Of a stretch of DNA of 64,000 bases, positions 43,886 through 51,541 are shown piece by piece. The notes beneath the pieces were generated by a model. That model ran no database searches and had not been told where the DNA came from. It worked only from the letters and a program-made list of their open reading frames with translations. Both the position numbers and the translations under genes were made by a program. The stretch comes from Salibacterium lacus (GTDB taxonomy: Bacteria > Bacillota > Bacilli > Bacillales > Marinococcaceae). The stretch covers positions 1,116,001 through 1,180,000 of the forward strand of contig NZ_JBHUML010000002.1 in the NCBI RefSeq assembly GCF_042684865.1, written 5' to 3'. Every line of letters begins with the position of its first letter. The first letter of the stretch is position 1.

Positions 43886-44839
43886 TTATGATTTTTCTTC
43901 CTCTGTTTCGGTGCCGTTAAATTCATAAACAGCTTGTTCATAGTACAGTACCGTTTCGATAAATGCTTCCTGGAAAGAAGCGGAGGTTTCCTCCTTTTCC
44001 GGCCACTCTGTTTCCATACGCTGCATCGATTCTTTCAGCTTGGTATTGGTGGCACCATCCGGTAACGATGCTTCAGAAAGAAAAGCAGCGAACGCTTCAC
44101 GTACCGTTCCTTCTTCTGTTGAACCATTTTCTTTATCCGCCGCCTGTTCCAGCAGTTCTTTCACTTTGATCAGCTGTTTTTGATTTTCTCCTTTTTCTTC
44201 CATTGGTTCGGGATCACGAATCGTTCTTGTCTTTTGAAAAACTTGTATCCCTTTTTCCTCAAAAAATGATATACGCTCGTCCGACGCTTTTTGCTGCAGG
44301 TGGACACCTGTAAATAAGTAGTAGTATTCCCCGTCATACGTCAAAATCCCGGGATACCCTTCACTGGTAAGGGACTGCTGCATTTCGACGCCTTTACTTT
44401 TCTTAGTGAAAGCTCCGGCCTGAATGAAGTAAGCTGTTAAAGAATCATTAAAGTCAGCTGTGATTCCGGGGGGCTCCGCTTTTGGTTCGGCACCTGATGA
44501 AGAATCTCCGGCAGATACAAACTGCAGCAGCATAACGCCGAAAATTAATCCGAGTACAGCAGCACCTGCTGTCAGTGATATAAAATATATGGGAGGCTGA
44601 AGTATCTTGTCCGCATCCGGACGGCGGGGTTTTCGTTTTTTGCGATGACTTCCAAGAGGAAGACGCGGACGCTTTCTTTGTTTCGTACCGGCGGCTGCTG
44701 CGGCCTCTTCCATGTCTCTCCGGGTTTTCCAGTCCCGGATCTCGGGGGCTGTTTCTTCACGAGACGGCTCGGTATCTTTTGTTTCATTTACGTTTGTTCC
44801 ATTGATCTTCAGAGAAAAACCAGGCTTGTCCTTTTTCAT
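43886..44839 (-). CDS. spoIIB: SPOR-domain protein, SpoIIB-like
   Basis: This 317-residue bitopic protein has a long basic cytoplasmic N-terminus (about 1-82), one membrane helix (about 84-106) and an extracytoplasmic SPOR domain (about 135-205; AYFIQAGAFTKKSKGVE). SPOR domains bind denuded glycan at septa. The position directly upstream of maf is that of spoIIB in B. subtilis, whose product helps engulfment-related septal thinning. Sequence drift in this family is high, so the name rests mostly on gene order and architecture. Confidence 0.78.
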   Translation of the reverse strand: MKKDKPGFSLKINGTNVNETKDTEPSREETAPEIRDWKTRRDMEEAAAAAGTKQRKRPRLPLGSHRKKRKPRRPDADKILQPPIYFISLTAGAAVLGLIFGVMLLQFVSAGDSSSGAEPKAEPPGITADFNDSLTAYFIQAGAFTKKSKGVEMQQSLTSEGYPGILTYDGEYYYLFTGVHLQQKASDERISFFEEKGIQVFQKTRTIRDPEPMEEKGENQKQLIKVKELLEQAADKENGSTEEGTVREAFAAFLSEASLPDGATNTKLKESMQRMETEWPEKEETSASFQEAFIETVLYYEQAVYEFNGTETEEEKS

Positions 44840-44937
44840 GACATCCTCCTTCTCACCCTATGCCGGGCATGATCCTATTTCCCGGTGAATGGCTTCCTCT
44901 ATCTTCCGGGAGTGCCATAACTGTAGCATACCGGCAA

Positions 44938-44972
44938 TAAAAAAGAACGGGAGACTTGTCGCCCCGTTCCTG
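44938..44972 (-). terminator. Terminator of the pilMNO gene group
   Basis: GGAACGGGG and CCCGTTC form the stem on the minus strand, followed by TTTTTTATTG. It lies 25 bp after the pilO stop and separates the pilus block from spoIIB. Confidence 0.85.
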
Positions 44973-44996
44973 AAAAGAATGTCAACGTAAATCGGA

Positions 44997-45767
44997 TCAA
45001 CGGATGGGATTGTCATTTCCATCTGGTTCTTCCAATGTGGAGGATGCAGGAAGGTCCTCCAGATCCTGTTTTTCCCCTGTATAATGAAAAGCCGTTATCA
45101 CAAGATCGACGGTCAGCGTCCCGCGCTCCTGATCTTCCTGTACTATTTCTTCCCTGCCCTGAAAAGAGATCGAATCGATATTCATCACTCTGTTATTGTT
45201 ATCCAGTGATTCCACAAGCCGCAGCAGATTGGCATACTCCGGGGTACGGGCCCGGACGTGATAGGCTGCCGTTCCTGTTTCCGTCTCCTCGTACAATACA
45301 GGAGTCCCATTCTCTTCTGGCTGCGCCTCCGTGTCCGTACCGCTTTCGGAATCCGGCTGCCCCGTGTCTCCTGTGGTTTCCTGTTCTTGTGACTCCTCTT
45401 CCGGTTCTGTATCACCGGCTGCCGTGTTTCCGGGTTCCATTCGTTCCGTGGCTGCAATATAGCTTCCCGAGAGTTCTTCCGCACGGTCAAGCGCAAGCAG
45501 GAATTCCTCGGTCCGGGGCTGGAGAGGCAGCTGCTTAAGCCCTTGGAAAAGGGTGGAATCCTCATCTTCCTTTTCTTCTGTGCCGGACGTGCGTTCCTCA
45601 AGCTGCGCTTCCATCGCCTGAATGTTCTGCTGCAGCCGTTCCTTTTCAGCTGAAAGGGGCTGTATTCCATTGACGTACTGAAACGCGGCATATCCAGCAA
45701 GCAGCAGCACAACGCAGATGACCGCGATCCAGTGCCGCTTTTCCATATCAATCCGCAACAGCTTCAC
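44997..45767 (-). CDS. pilO: PilO-like type IV pilus assembly protein
   Basis: This 256-residue bitopic protein has a short cytoplasmic N-terminus, one membrane helix (about 13-30), a coiled coil (about 38-60) and an extracytoplasmic ferredoxin-like region, with a Glu/Thr-rich insert at about 110-155. PilO pairs with PilN in the inner-membrane alignment complex. Identification rests on architecture and position after pilM-pilN. The start is uncertain: GTG 45767 or TTG 45758, both near AGGAGG and inside the end of pilN. Confidence 0.78.
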   Translation of the reverse strand: MKLLRIDMEKRHWIAVICVVLLLAGYAAFQYVNGIQPLSAEKERLQQNIQAMEAQLEERTSGTEEKEDEDSTLFQGLKQLPLQPRTEEFLLALDRAEELSGSYIAATERMEPGNTAAGDTEPEEESQEQETTGDTGQPDSESGTDTEAQPEENGTPVLYEETETGTAAYHVRARTPEYANLLRLVESLDNNNRVMNIDSISFQGREEIVQEDQERGTLTVDLVITAFHYTGEKQDLEDLPASSTLEEPDGNDNPIR

Positions 45768-46338
45768 CTTCCTCCTGGACCGCTGTGCCCGTCACATCCA
45801 TCTCATAAACCGCATCATACCGAGGCATCCGGTTCTGCTCCTCGGGCGATGGTGTATTTTCTCCGGATGGACTCGAGGCATTCAAGCTTTCCATCGTGAC
45901 ATTTTCAATAATAGCTGCTTCCCCTAATGCAAACTGCAGGTCTGCTGCTTGTTTCACTTCATTAAGCTGCACCGTCACACGAAGCGTGGAAGGATAGGCA
46001 TAATCAAAAGTCTGAATATAGCCATCCGACGGCAGGGAAGCTGATACTGCGCGAATCAGCGGCGAAGCTGGGACGACCGCGTTTTTCAGTTCCTTCAGGG
46101 TGCTTTGGTGAGCCTGGATTTGAGCTGTTCTCCCATCGACACCCGCTTCTTCTTCCAGGTCGGCAGTAAGTTCCTGCTGTCTTGTATTCAACTCTGACAG
46201 CTGTTGATCCTGACGGCTTTCAGCAATCTGAAAAAACAGAAACACAGCAAGAAACAAAACGAGCAGAATCCCTGCCAGCAGAAGCCATGTAATATCTCGT
46301 TTTTCTTTTTCCGGAAGCAGGTTGATATCTGCTGACAT
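45748..46338 (-). CDS. pilN: PilN-like type IV pilus assembly protein
   Basis: This 196-residue bitopic protein starts MSADINLLPEKEKRD. The INLLP motif at the N-terminus is the known PilM-binding peptide of PilN. One membrane helix (about 17-38) and a coiled coil follow, then a small extracytoplasmic domain. I use ATG 46338 behind GGGAGGGG; a longer frame would overlap pilM. It lies 37 bp after pilM and overlaps pilO. Confidence 0.85.
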   Translation of the reverse strand: MSADINLLPEKEKRDITWLLLAGILLVLFLAVFLFFQIAESRQDQQLSELNTRQQELTADLEEEAGVDGRTAQIQAHQSTLKELKNAVVPASPLIRAVSASLPSDGYIQTFDYAYPSTLRVTVQLNEVKQAADLQFALGEAAIIENVTMESLNASSPSGENTPSPEEQNRMPRYDAVYEMDVTGTAVQEEGEAVAD

Positions 46339-46375
46339 AACCGGCCCCTCCCTGTCTGTACTGTGCTGCGGATTT

Positions 46376-47356
46376 TTAATGAACGTTATGTTTAAGAACA
46401 AGTCCGGCATTTTCATAAAATCGTACTGGCATTTCTTCTTCTCCAGCTGTGAGCCGGGCCGCACCGGCCTGTTTCACCGGAATGTCAAAGCGGCGGACGA
46501 GCGTATCGGTCCACCGTTCAAGAAAGGGATGATCTCCTCCCGTGAACACAACACCGATACCTTCTTCTCCACGCTTCATGGAATACTGGTAGAAATTCAT
46601 GATCCGCCCCACTTCGTCAGCTGTTGTTTCTATCTGCTTCTGCAGCTGCTCCGGAGTTCCTTTCCAGACCGGATGGGATTGGGAGCGGCCCGTCTGCAGC
46701 GACCAGTCCTCTTCCCCGCTTTCCAGTGAGACCCGGCTGATGAAGAGAGGTCTCCCTTCATGAAAAATACTGATTGTCGCTGCATGCAGATCCACCTGAA
46801 GTAACAGCATATGAGCCGCAGGGTGCACCGCTTCGGAATAAGTCAGCACTCTGTACAAGCAGAGCGGTGAAATATCTGCGGCATTCGGACGGCAGCGGAT
46901 GGATTCAAGTATTCTTCCATATGTATCGACGGGACCACGCGGTGCAACCAGCAGCACCGCAGCGTGTCTCTCCGGAATGTACACATAATCAAATAAAGGT
47001 TCATCAAACGGAACGGCAATACTGTCTCCGACTTCCATGTACAAATAGGCGCTGACTTCATCTGTGCTTACCTCATCGGGAAGGGACACTTCTCTCGCCA
47101 CGACAAATGCATCCGGTACACAGTACTGCACCGGTTCCCCGTGAAGTCCCCACATATCAGCGCATTCATGAAAAATCTGCCGCAGTGTTTCCTCGTCGTG
47201 AACCCGCCCCTCCCGAATGATGCCGGGTGGAAGGTACCGTTCCTCCATGGTATCTACTACACCCGTATCCGGTTTACGAGACCTCACGTACCGGATCACG
47301 TGATCTTTGATGATGAGCGTATTACGCTTGTCTTTCTTTCGTTGAAACAACGCCAT
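46376..47356 (-). CDS. pilM: PilM-like actin-fold pilus assembly ATPase
   Basis: This 326-residue cytoplasmic protein has the PilM/FtsA-like actin fold. The family places it in a cytoplasmic ring that binds the PilN N-terminal INLLP peptide, which is present in the next gene. Recognisable parts are DHVIRYVRSR near the N-terminus, ADISPLCLYRVL in the middle and GVVFTGGDHPFLERW near the C-terminus. The usual first phosphate loop is degenerate, as in other Gram-positive PilM. It follows the peptidase gene by 48 bp. Confidence 0.82.
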   Translation of the reverse strand: MALFQRKKDKRNTLIIKDHVIRYVRSRKPDTGVVDTMEERYLPPGIIREGRVHDEETLRQIFHECADMWGLHGEPVQYCVPDAFVVAREVSLPDEVSTDEVSAYLYMEVGDSIAVPFDEPLFDYVYIPERHAAVLLVAPRGPVDTYGRILESIRCRPNAADISPLCLYRVLTYSEAVHPAAHMLLLQVDLHAATISIFHEGRPLFISRVSLESGEEDWSLQTGRSQSHPVWKGTPEQLQKQIETTADEVGRIMNFYQYSMKRGEEGIGVVFTGGDHPFLERWTDTLVRRFDIPVKQAGAARLTAGEEEMPVRFYENAGLVLKHNVH

Positions 47357-47404
47357 AAAAAAGTTCCTCCCGAGTAAAGCTGGGTTGTGTCCGCAGATCC
47401 GGGT

Positions 47405-48160
47405 TTACAGAAAGCCGGTGTACCATGTTAACAGTGACTCTCCGAAAAAGAGTGTCATCACACTGCCTGCTGCGATGAACGGACCAAACGGCATCGGCAC
47501 GCCTCGTTTCACCGCCCCGGTCAAGAGTCCGGCGCCTCCCAGGACCGCTCCGGCAAACACCGAGAGAAAAAAGGCGAGAAGAAGCTGCTGCCAGCCGAAG
47601 AAAAGCCCGAGCAGCGCAAACAGCTTAATATCTCCTCCTCCCATGCCGCCTTTGCTGATTACGGCAATGGCAAGGAGCAGACAAAAACCCAGTGCCGCCC
47701 CCGCAAGTGGATCCCACCATGTTTCGAGCGGAGCGGCCGTCCACCGGAGAAGAGCGATGGGAAAAAGAAAAAACAGAAGGACCTTATCCGGTATCAGCAT
47801 CGCGGATTTGTCACTGATTGTAATAATGACAAGCAGGGAGATGACAAAAAGTGCCGCGATGGTCTCCCAGGAAAAACCCCAGGTCAGCCAGGCTGCTGTA
47901 AACAGCACAGCTGTAACGGTTTCCATGACCGGATAAAAGGGTGGAATCTTTGTGCCGCACGTACGGCAGGACCCTTTTAAAAAGAAGTAGGAGGCGACCG
48001 GGATTAACTCCGCCGCCTGCAGGGTTGTGCCGCAGGACGGGCAGTGCGAGCGCGGATGAACAATAGATTCTCCCTGCGGCACCCGGACCCCGACCACATT
48101 AAAAAACGAACCGAGCACCAGCCCGAGCACCACTATGTAAACCCCGCCTATGATCTCCAT
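47405..48160 (-). CDS. comC: Prepilin peptidase (ComC/PilD)
   Basis: This 251-residue A24 aspartic protease of the membrane cleaves and N-methylates type IV prepilins. The N-terminal zinc cysteines are in CPSCGTTL and CRTCGTKI. The catalytic GxGD motif is GGGDIKLFALLG, and the first aspartate lies in ISDKSAMLIPD. It holds the place of comC between folC and spoIIB in B. subtilis, but is embedded in a complete pilus cluster. It should process the pilin encoded just upstream. Confidence 0.94.
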   Translation of the reverse strand: MEIIGGVYIVVLGLVLGSFFNVVGVRVPQGESIVHPRSHCPSCGTTLQAAELIPVASYFFLKGSCRTCGTKIPPFYPVMETVTAVLFTAAWLTWGFSWETIAALFVISLLVIITISDKSAMLIPDKVLLFFLFPIALLRWTAAPLETWWDPLAGAALGFCLLLAIAVISKGGMGGGDIKLFALLGLFFGWQQLLLAFFLSVFAGAVLGGAGLLTGAVKRGVPMPFGPFIAAGSVMTLFFGESLLTWYTGFL

Positions 48161-48341
48161 CTTCTACTTCCCCCGACCTTTGTCGTAGATTGTCATGTCT
48201 ATTTTACCATACCCTGACCGGCGCAGGTAAAAAGGTTTGAAAAAGAAATTGTGCCGAACTTTAAAAAATTTGCAGACTCTCTAGTATTAATAGGTTGCTG
48301 CCTATACGTAAAAGCATAGGTTTTTACCAACAAGTACACCT

Positions 48342-48388
48342 AAAAAAAGCACTTCCGACTATTCTTTTAAATAATCGGAAGCACTTTT
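48342..48388 (-). terminator. Terminator after the pilin gene
   Basis: A 19-bp stem including G-U pairs (AAAAGTGCTTCCGATTATT with AATAGTCGGAAGTGCTTTT) is followed by T7 on the minus strand. It isolates the pilin transcript from comC-pilMNO. Confidence 0.88.
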
Positions 48389-48469
48389 ATCTTTTCATTT
48401 CCGCTAATTCCATTCATCAAATATTCAAACGTACTGTTAACAGGCTTTTTTAGATATTAATAATTACTT

Positions 48470-48943
48470 TTACTCTCCATCCACAGAAATATACTGACGG
48501 CCGTTGTTACGTAGTTCTTCAATTGTAGCTGTGTTGTCCTCAGTAGTAATATGATTGCCGTTCTCAGAAGTCAAAGTAACAGTATACGTTGTATCACCAT
48601 CAGCACCTCTTTCAATAACTACTTGCGTATCGTCACCATATTCATCCGATGCTCCAGGATTCTCAGGACTTTCCAGGTAATTCCCACTAACCAAATCCTC
48701 TAACGTATAAGTAGTACTGCCTTCATTATCTTCTTCATTCACGCCAGATGCCTGAGCAAGCCGGGCAGAACTTACCATCTGCTCGGCATTGGCGATGTGA
48801 GCGTCTTTTTTGGTGTTGTCAATGATGCCTCCGATGCTTGGGACGGCGATGGCTGCGATGATTCCGAGTATGACGACGACGGCGAGTAGTTCAATGAGTG
48901 TTAGTCCGCGTTGATTTTTCATCAGCTGCGTTAGTTTCTTCAT
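48470..48943 (-). CDS. Type IV major pilin (class III signal peptide)
   Basis: This 157-residue prepilin has the N-terminus MKKLTQLMKNQRG followed by LTLIELLAVVVILGIIAAIA. The cleavage site is after the glycine, and the glutamate at mature position 5 is needed for assembly. The globular part is acidic and short, with no cysteine. ATG 48943 has AGGAGG nine bases upstream; the 55 codons open before it belong to the leader RNA, not to protein. It is a single-gene transcript between its own promoter/leader and a strong terminator, allowing high expression. ComGC is a related alternative, but PilT in the cluster favours a retractable pilus. Confidence 0.92.
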   Translation of the reverse strand: MKKLTQLMKNQRGLTLIELLAVVVILGIIAAIAVPSIGGIIDNTKKDAHIANAEQMVSSARLAQASGVNEEDNEGSTTYTLEDLVSGNYLESPENPGASDEYGDDTQVVIERGADGDTTYTVTLTSENGNHITTEDNTATIEELRNNGRQYISVDGE

Positions 48944-49012
48944 TACTTTATTCCTCCTATGTAAATCTACATGACTGAGACTTAATACCCCTGACTTTTT
49001 GTAATTAAACAT

Positions 49013-49061
49013 AAAAAAACGACCATATGCGTCTAAATGTGTAATCAGGCGTAAATGGCCG
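49013..49061 (-). terminator. Intrinsic terminator inside the pilin leader (attenuator)
   Basis: CGGCCATTTACG pairs with CGCATATGGTCG around a loop of about 18 nt, directly followed by T7. It ends 70 nt before the pilin start codon and lies downstream of the pilin promoter, so it can stop transcription before the gene. Confidence 0.75.
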
Positions 49062-49146
49062 GTTGCACTAACAGCTTCAAATGGTCCAAGTGCCCATATA
49101 CAGACCATTAATCTTCACTCCCATCGTTCTCTTTGCTCATGTTCTG
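49062..49146 (-). ncRNA. Structured 5' leader of pilin mRNA (unknown class)
   Basis: The leader between the predicted start near 49146 and the attenuator contains the hairpin AATGGTC / GGACCATT with a 15-nt loop, then GCAACCGG. The block GGACCAT can also pair with ATGGTCG of the terminator's 3' arm, so antiterminated and terminated folds exclude each other. I could not match it to the c-di-GMP-I or -II, or other riboswitch consensus that I know. Confidence 0.5.
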
Positions 49147-49152
49147 TTTTTC

Positions 49153-49181
49153 ATTATAGTGAACAGCACTGCTTTTGTCAC
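49153..49181 (-). promoter_or_regulatory. Sigma-A promoter of the pilin gene
   Basis: On the minus strand GTGACA (49181-49176) and a perfect TATAAT (49158-49153) are 17 bp apart. It begins 16 bp after the pilC stop codon, about 210 bp before the pilin start. Confidence 0.82.
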
Positions 49182-49196
49182 GATATTTTTTGCGGG

Positions 49197-50405
49197 TTAC
49201 TGCACCTGGCCGAAGATATCGAACATTGGAATGGCAATCGAGGCGACAATGATGCCGACAACGACCGCAAGAAAAAGAATCATAACCGGTTCGATAAGCG
49301 ATTTGATCTGATCGGCGGCTGCATCCACTTCTGCTTCATAATAATCCGCAATTCGCTCCAGCATCGTATCGAGTGACCCTGATTTCTCACCAACAGCTGT
49401 CATTTGGGTAACCATGGGGGGAAATACCCACATTTTTTCGAGCGGTCCTGCCATGGATTCACCGCGCTCCAATGCACCACGGACTTCCTTTAAAGTGGCT
49501 GTAATGACGGTGTTTCCCGTCGTGCCTTCTACGATCGCCACAGATTGAATAATCGGGACCGAGCTCTGAAAAAGCGACCCCAGCGTCCGTGTCATGCGCG
49601 CAATTTCAGCTTTTTGCAGCAGCGTGCCGAACACAGGAATTTTCAGCAGGGCGTAATCGGTGTAATACAAAAACGAACGGTTTCTGCTTCGCAACCCTCT
49701 CCACAGCACCACAAGTGCGGCCGCTGCAGCAGGAAGCAGCCACCAGAAGCTTTGAACGAACCGGCCGGCCTCCAGCACAAACACCGTAATCAAAGGAAGA
49801 TCTGCTTCAAACGAATCGTACATGTCCGCAAAAGTCGGAACGATATATAGGAGTAAAAACAGCACGACGGCCGCTGCAACGGTTCCGATGACAGCCGGAT
49901 AAATGAGCGCATTCATTACTTTGCGGCGGGTTTCGTACCGTTTCTCATAGTAGGAAGCCATTTTATCAAGCATATCGTCCAGATTTCCCCCGGCCTCGCC
50001 GGCTCTCATCATATTTACAAACAGCGGGGTGAAGACAGCAGGGTGCCGGGAAGCCGCGTGGGAAAACGCGCGACCGGTACGCAGCTCGTCCTCCATCTCC
50101 GACAAGATCCGTCGGAACTGCTTTCCCGAGAGCTGCCGGGCCAGAATGTGGGTCGATTCCACGACGGAAATACCGGCTTGCAGCAGCGTGGAGAACTGCC
50201 GGAGGAACAATACAAATTCCTTGGCGGTCACTCCGCTGCCAATCGAAATGTCACGGTAAAGAAAACCTTCGAGTTCCTGCAGTTCCTTTACGGCAATGCC
50301 TTTGGATTGAAGACGCTCTTTCGCTTCATTTTCCCCGGAGCCTTTCTGCTTTCCACTGACAATCCGGCCTTTTTTATTTCGGCCTGTGTAATGATAATAC
50401 GGCAT
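49197..50405 (-). CDS. pilC: Type IV pilus inner-membrane platform protein PilC
   Basis: This 402-residue GspF-type protein has two homologous cytoplasmic GspF domains (about 65-190 and 270-390) separated by membrane helices. Typical sequences are FLRQFSTLLQAGISVV, MMRAGEAGGNLDDML and TAVGEKSGSLDTMLERIADYYE. It couples the ATPases PilB/PilT to pilin insertion or extraction. It lies 72 bp after pilT in the pilBTC group. Confidence 0.95.
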   Translation of the reverse strand: MPYYHYTGRNKKGRIVSGKQKGSGENEAKERLQSKGIAVKELQELEGFLYRDISIGSGVTAKEFVLFLRQFSTLLQAGISVVESTHILARQLSGKQFRRILSEMEDELRTGRAFSHAASRHPAVFTPLFVNMMRAGEAGGNLDDMLDKMASYYEKRYETRRKVMNALIYPAVIGTVAAAVVLFLLLYIVPTFADMYDSFEADLPLITVFVLEAGRFVQSFWWLLPAAAAALVVLWRGLRSRNRSFLYYTDYALLKIPVFGTLLQKAEIARMTRTLGSLFQSSVPIIQSVAIVEGTTGNTVITATLKEVRGALERGESMAGPLEKMWVFPPMVTQMTAVGEKSGSLDTMLERIADYYEAEVDAAADQIKSLIEPVMILFLAVVVGIIVASIAIPMFDIFGQVQ

Positions 50406-50477
50406 GATGTCTCCTGCCTCTCTGCAAAAATACTAAAGGTGCACGGTCTATGGCCGCAGTGATTTTGCCGGCGTTGT

Positions 50478-51524
50478 TCACGAACGATTCCGGTTATTAT
50501 TTTCAAGGAAAGGCGATGCATCGTCTAAAGAAACAGCGTTGTCCTGCAGAAGAGACTGAACGCTCATCTCCATCGTATGCATGCCCTCAGCCCTGCTTGT
50601 CTGCATCACACTCTGAAGCTGGTGGATTTTTTCATTCCGAATCAAGTTCTGGACGGCTCCGTTATTCATGAGGATCTCCGTCGCTGCCCGTCGTCCTTTG
50701 TCCTCTCCATCGCGAAAGAGTCTCTGGCTGATTACAGAGGAAAGGACGGTTGCCAGCTGAATGCGGACCTGATCCTGCTGATCGGAGGGAAACACATCAA
50801 TGATCCGGTCAATGGTCGCCGGTGCGCTCGTTGTATGAAGCGTACCGAATACGAGGTGCCCGGTTTCGGCTGCGGTAATGGCCGTAGCAATTGTCTCCAG
50901 ATCCCGCATTTCACCAACGAGAATAATATCAGGATCCTGGCGCAGACACGAGCGCAGGCCGCTTGCGAAGTTCTGCGTATCAAATCCAATTTCCCGCTGA
51001 TCCACCAGAGACTTCCCGTGCTTATGCAGGTACTCAATTGGATCTTCCAGCGTAATAATGTGGCGTTTCTCCGTCCGGTTGATGTAGTCGATCATGGAAG
51101 CCAGTGTCGTTGACTTGCCGCTTCCGGTCGGTCCGGTAACAAGAACAAGTCCCTGGGGCTTGAGCGCAATCGATTCCAGAATAGACGGCAGATGAAGTTC
51201 CTCAAGCTCTGGAATGCGCGTCGGTACAATACGGACAGCCATACTGACGCAGGAGCGCTGAAAATAGGCGTTCATACGAAAGCGTGAAACACCACGTATT
51301 CCATAAGAAAAATCGACTTCCCCTTTCTTCTGGAATTTGTTCCAGACCGGCTCCAGCATAACCGACCGCGCCATTTCCTCGGTGTCGGCCGGACGAAGAG
51401 CCTCTTCCCCTATTCGGTGGAGCTCCCCGTTTATCCGGAAAATAGGCGGAACCCCGACGGTCAGATGAATATCCGATGCTCCTTGTTCAAACGCTTCTGT
51501 CAAAAGCGCATCCAATTCTGCCAC
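50478..51524 (-). CDS. pilT: Pilus retraction ATPase PilT
   Basis: This 348-residue hexameric ATPase powers pilus retraction. Walker A is GPTGSGKST, the Asp box lies around ITLEDPIEYLH, Walker B is DPDIILVGEMRD, and the His box is GHLVFGTLHTTSA. The C-terminal AIRNLIRE motif of classic PilT corresponds here to GAVQNLIRNEKIHQL. The N-terminus carries the DIHLTVGVPPIFRINGEL signature. The start is GTG behind GGGGGAA. It is 17 bp after pilB. PilT separates this cluster from the competence-only com pili, which lack it. Confidence 0.95.
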   Translation of the reverse strand: MAELDALLTEAFEQGASDIHLTVGVPPIFRINGELHRIGEEALRPADTEEMARSVMLEPVWNKFQKKGEVDFSYGIRGVSRFRMNAYFQRSCVSMAVRIVPTRIPELEELHLPSILESIALKPQGLVLVTGPTGSGKSTTLASMIDYINRTEKRHIITLEDPIEYLHKHGKSLVDQREIGFDTQNFASGLRSCLRQDPDIILVGEMRDLETIATAITAAETGHLVFGTLHTTSAPATIDRIIDVFPSDQQDQVRIQLATVLSSVISQRLFRDGEDKGRRAATEILMNNGAVQNLIRNEKIHQLQSVMQTSRAEGMHTMEMSVQSLLQDNAVSLDDASPFLENNNRNRS

Positions 51525-51541
51525 TCCCGGTTTCCCCCTTC

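Noticed and set aside
48944..49108. N-terminal extension of the pilin (55 extra codons)
   Set aside because: The pilin ATG at 48943 has an ideal AGGAGG, and the class III signal peptide must be N-terminal. The upstream codons overlap the terminator and leader hairpins.
49062..49146. c-di-GMP-I or -II riboswitch in the pilin leader
   Set aside because: The conserved GEMM core blocks (such as GGGCAAACC and the tetraloop receptor) are not found, so I do not assign a class.
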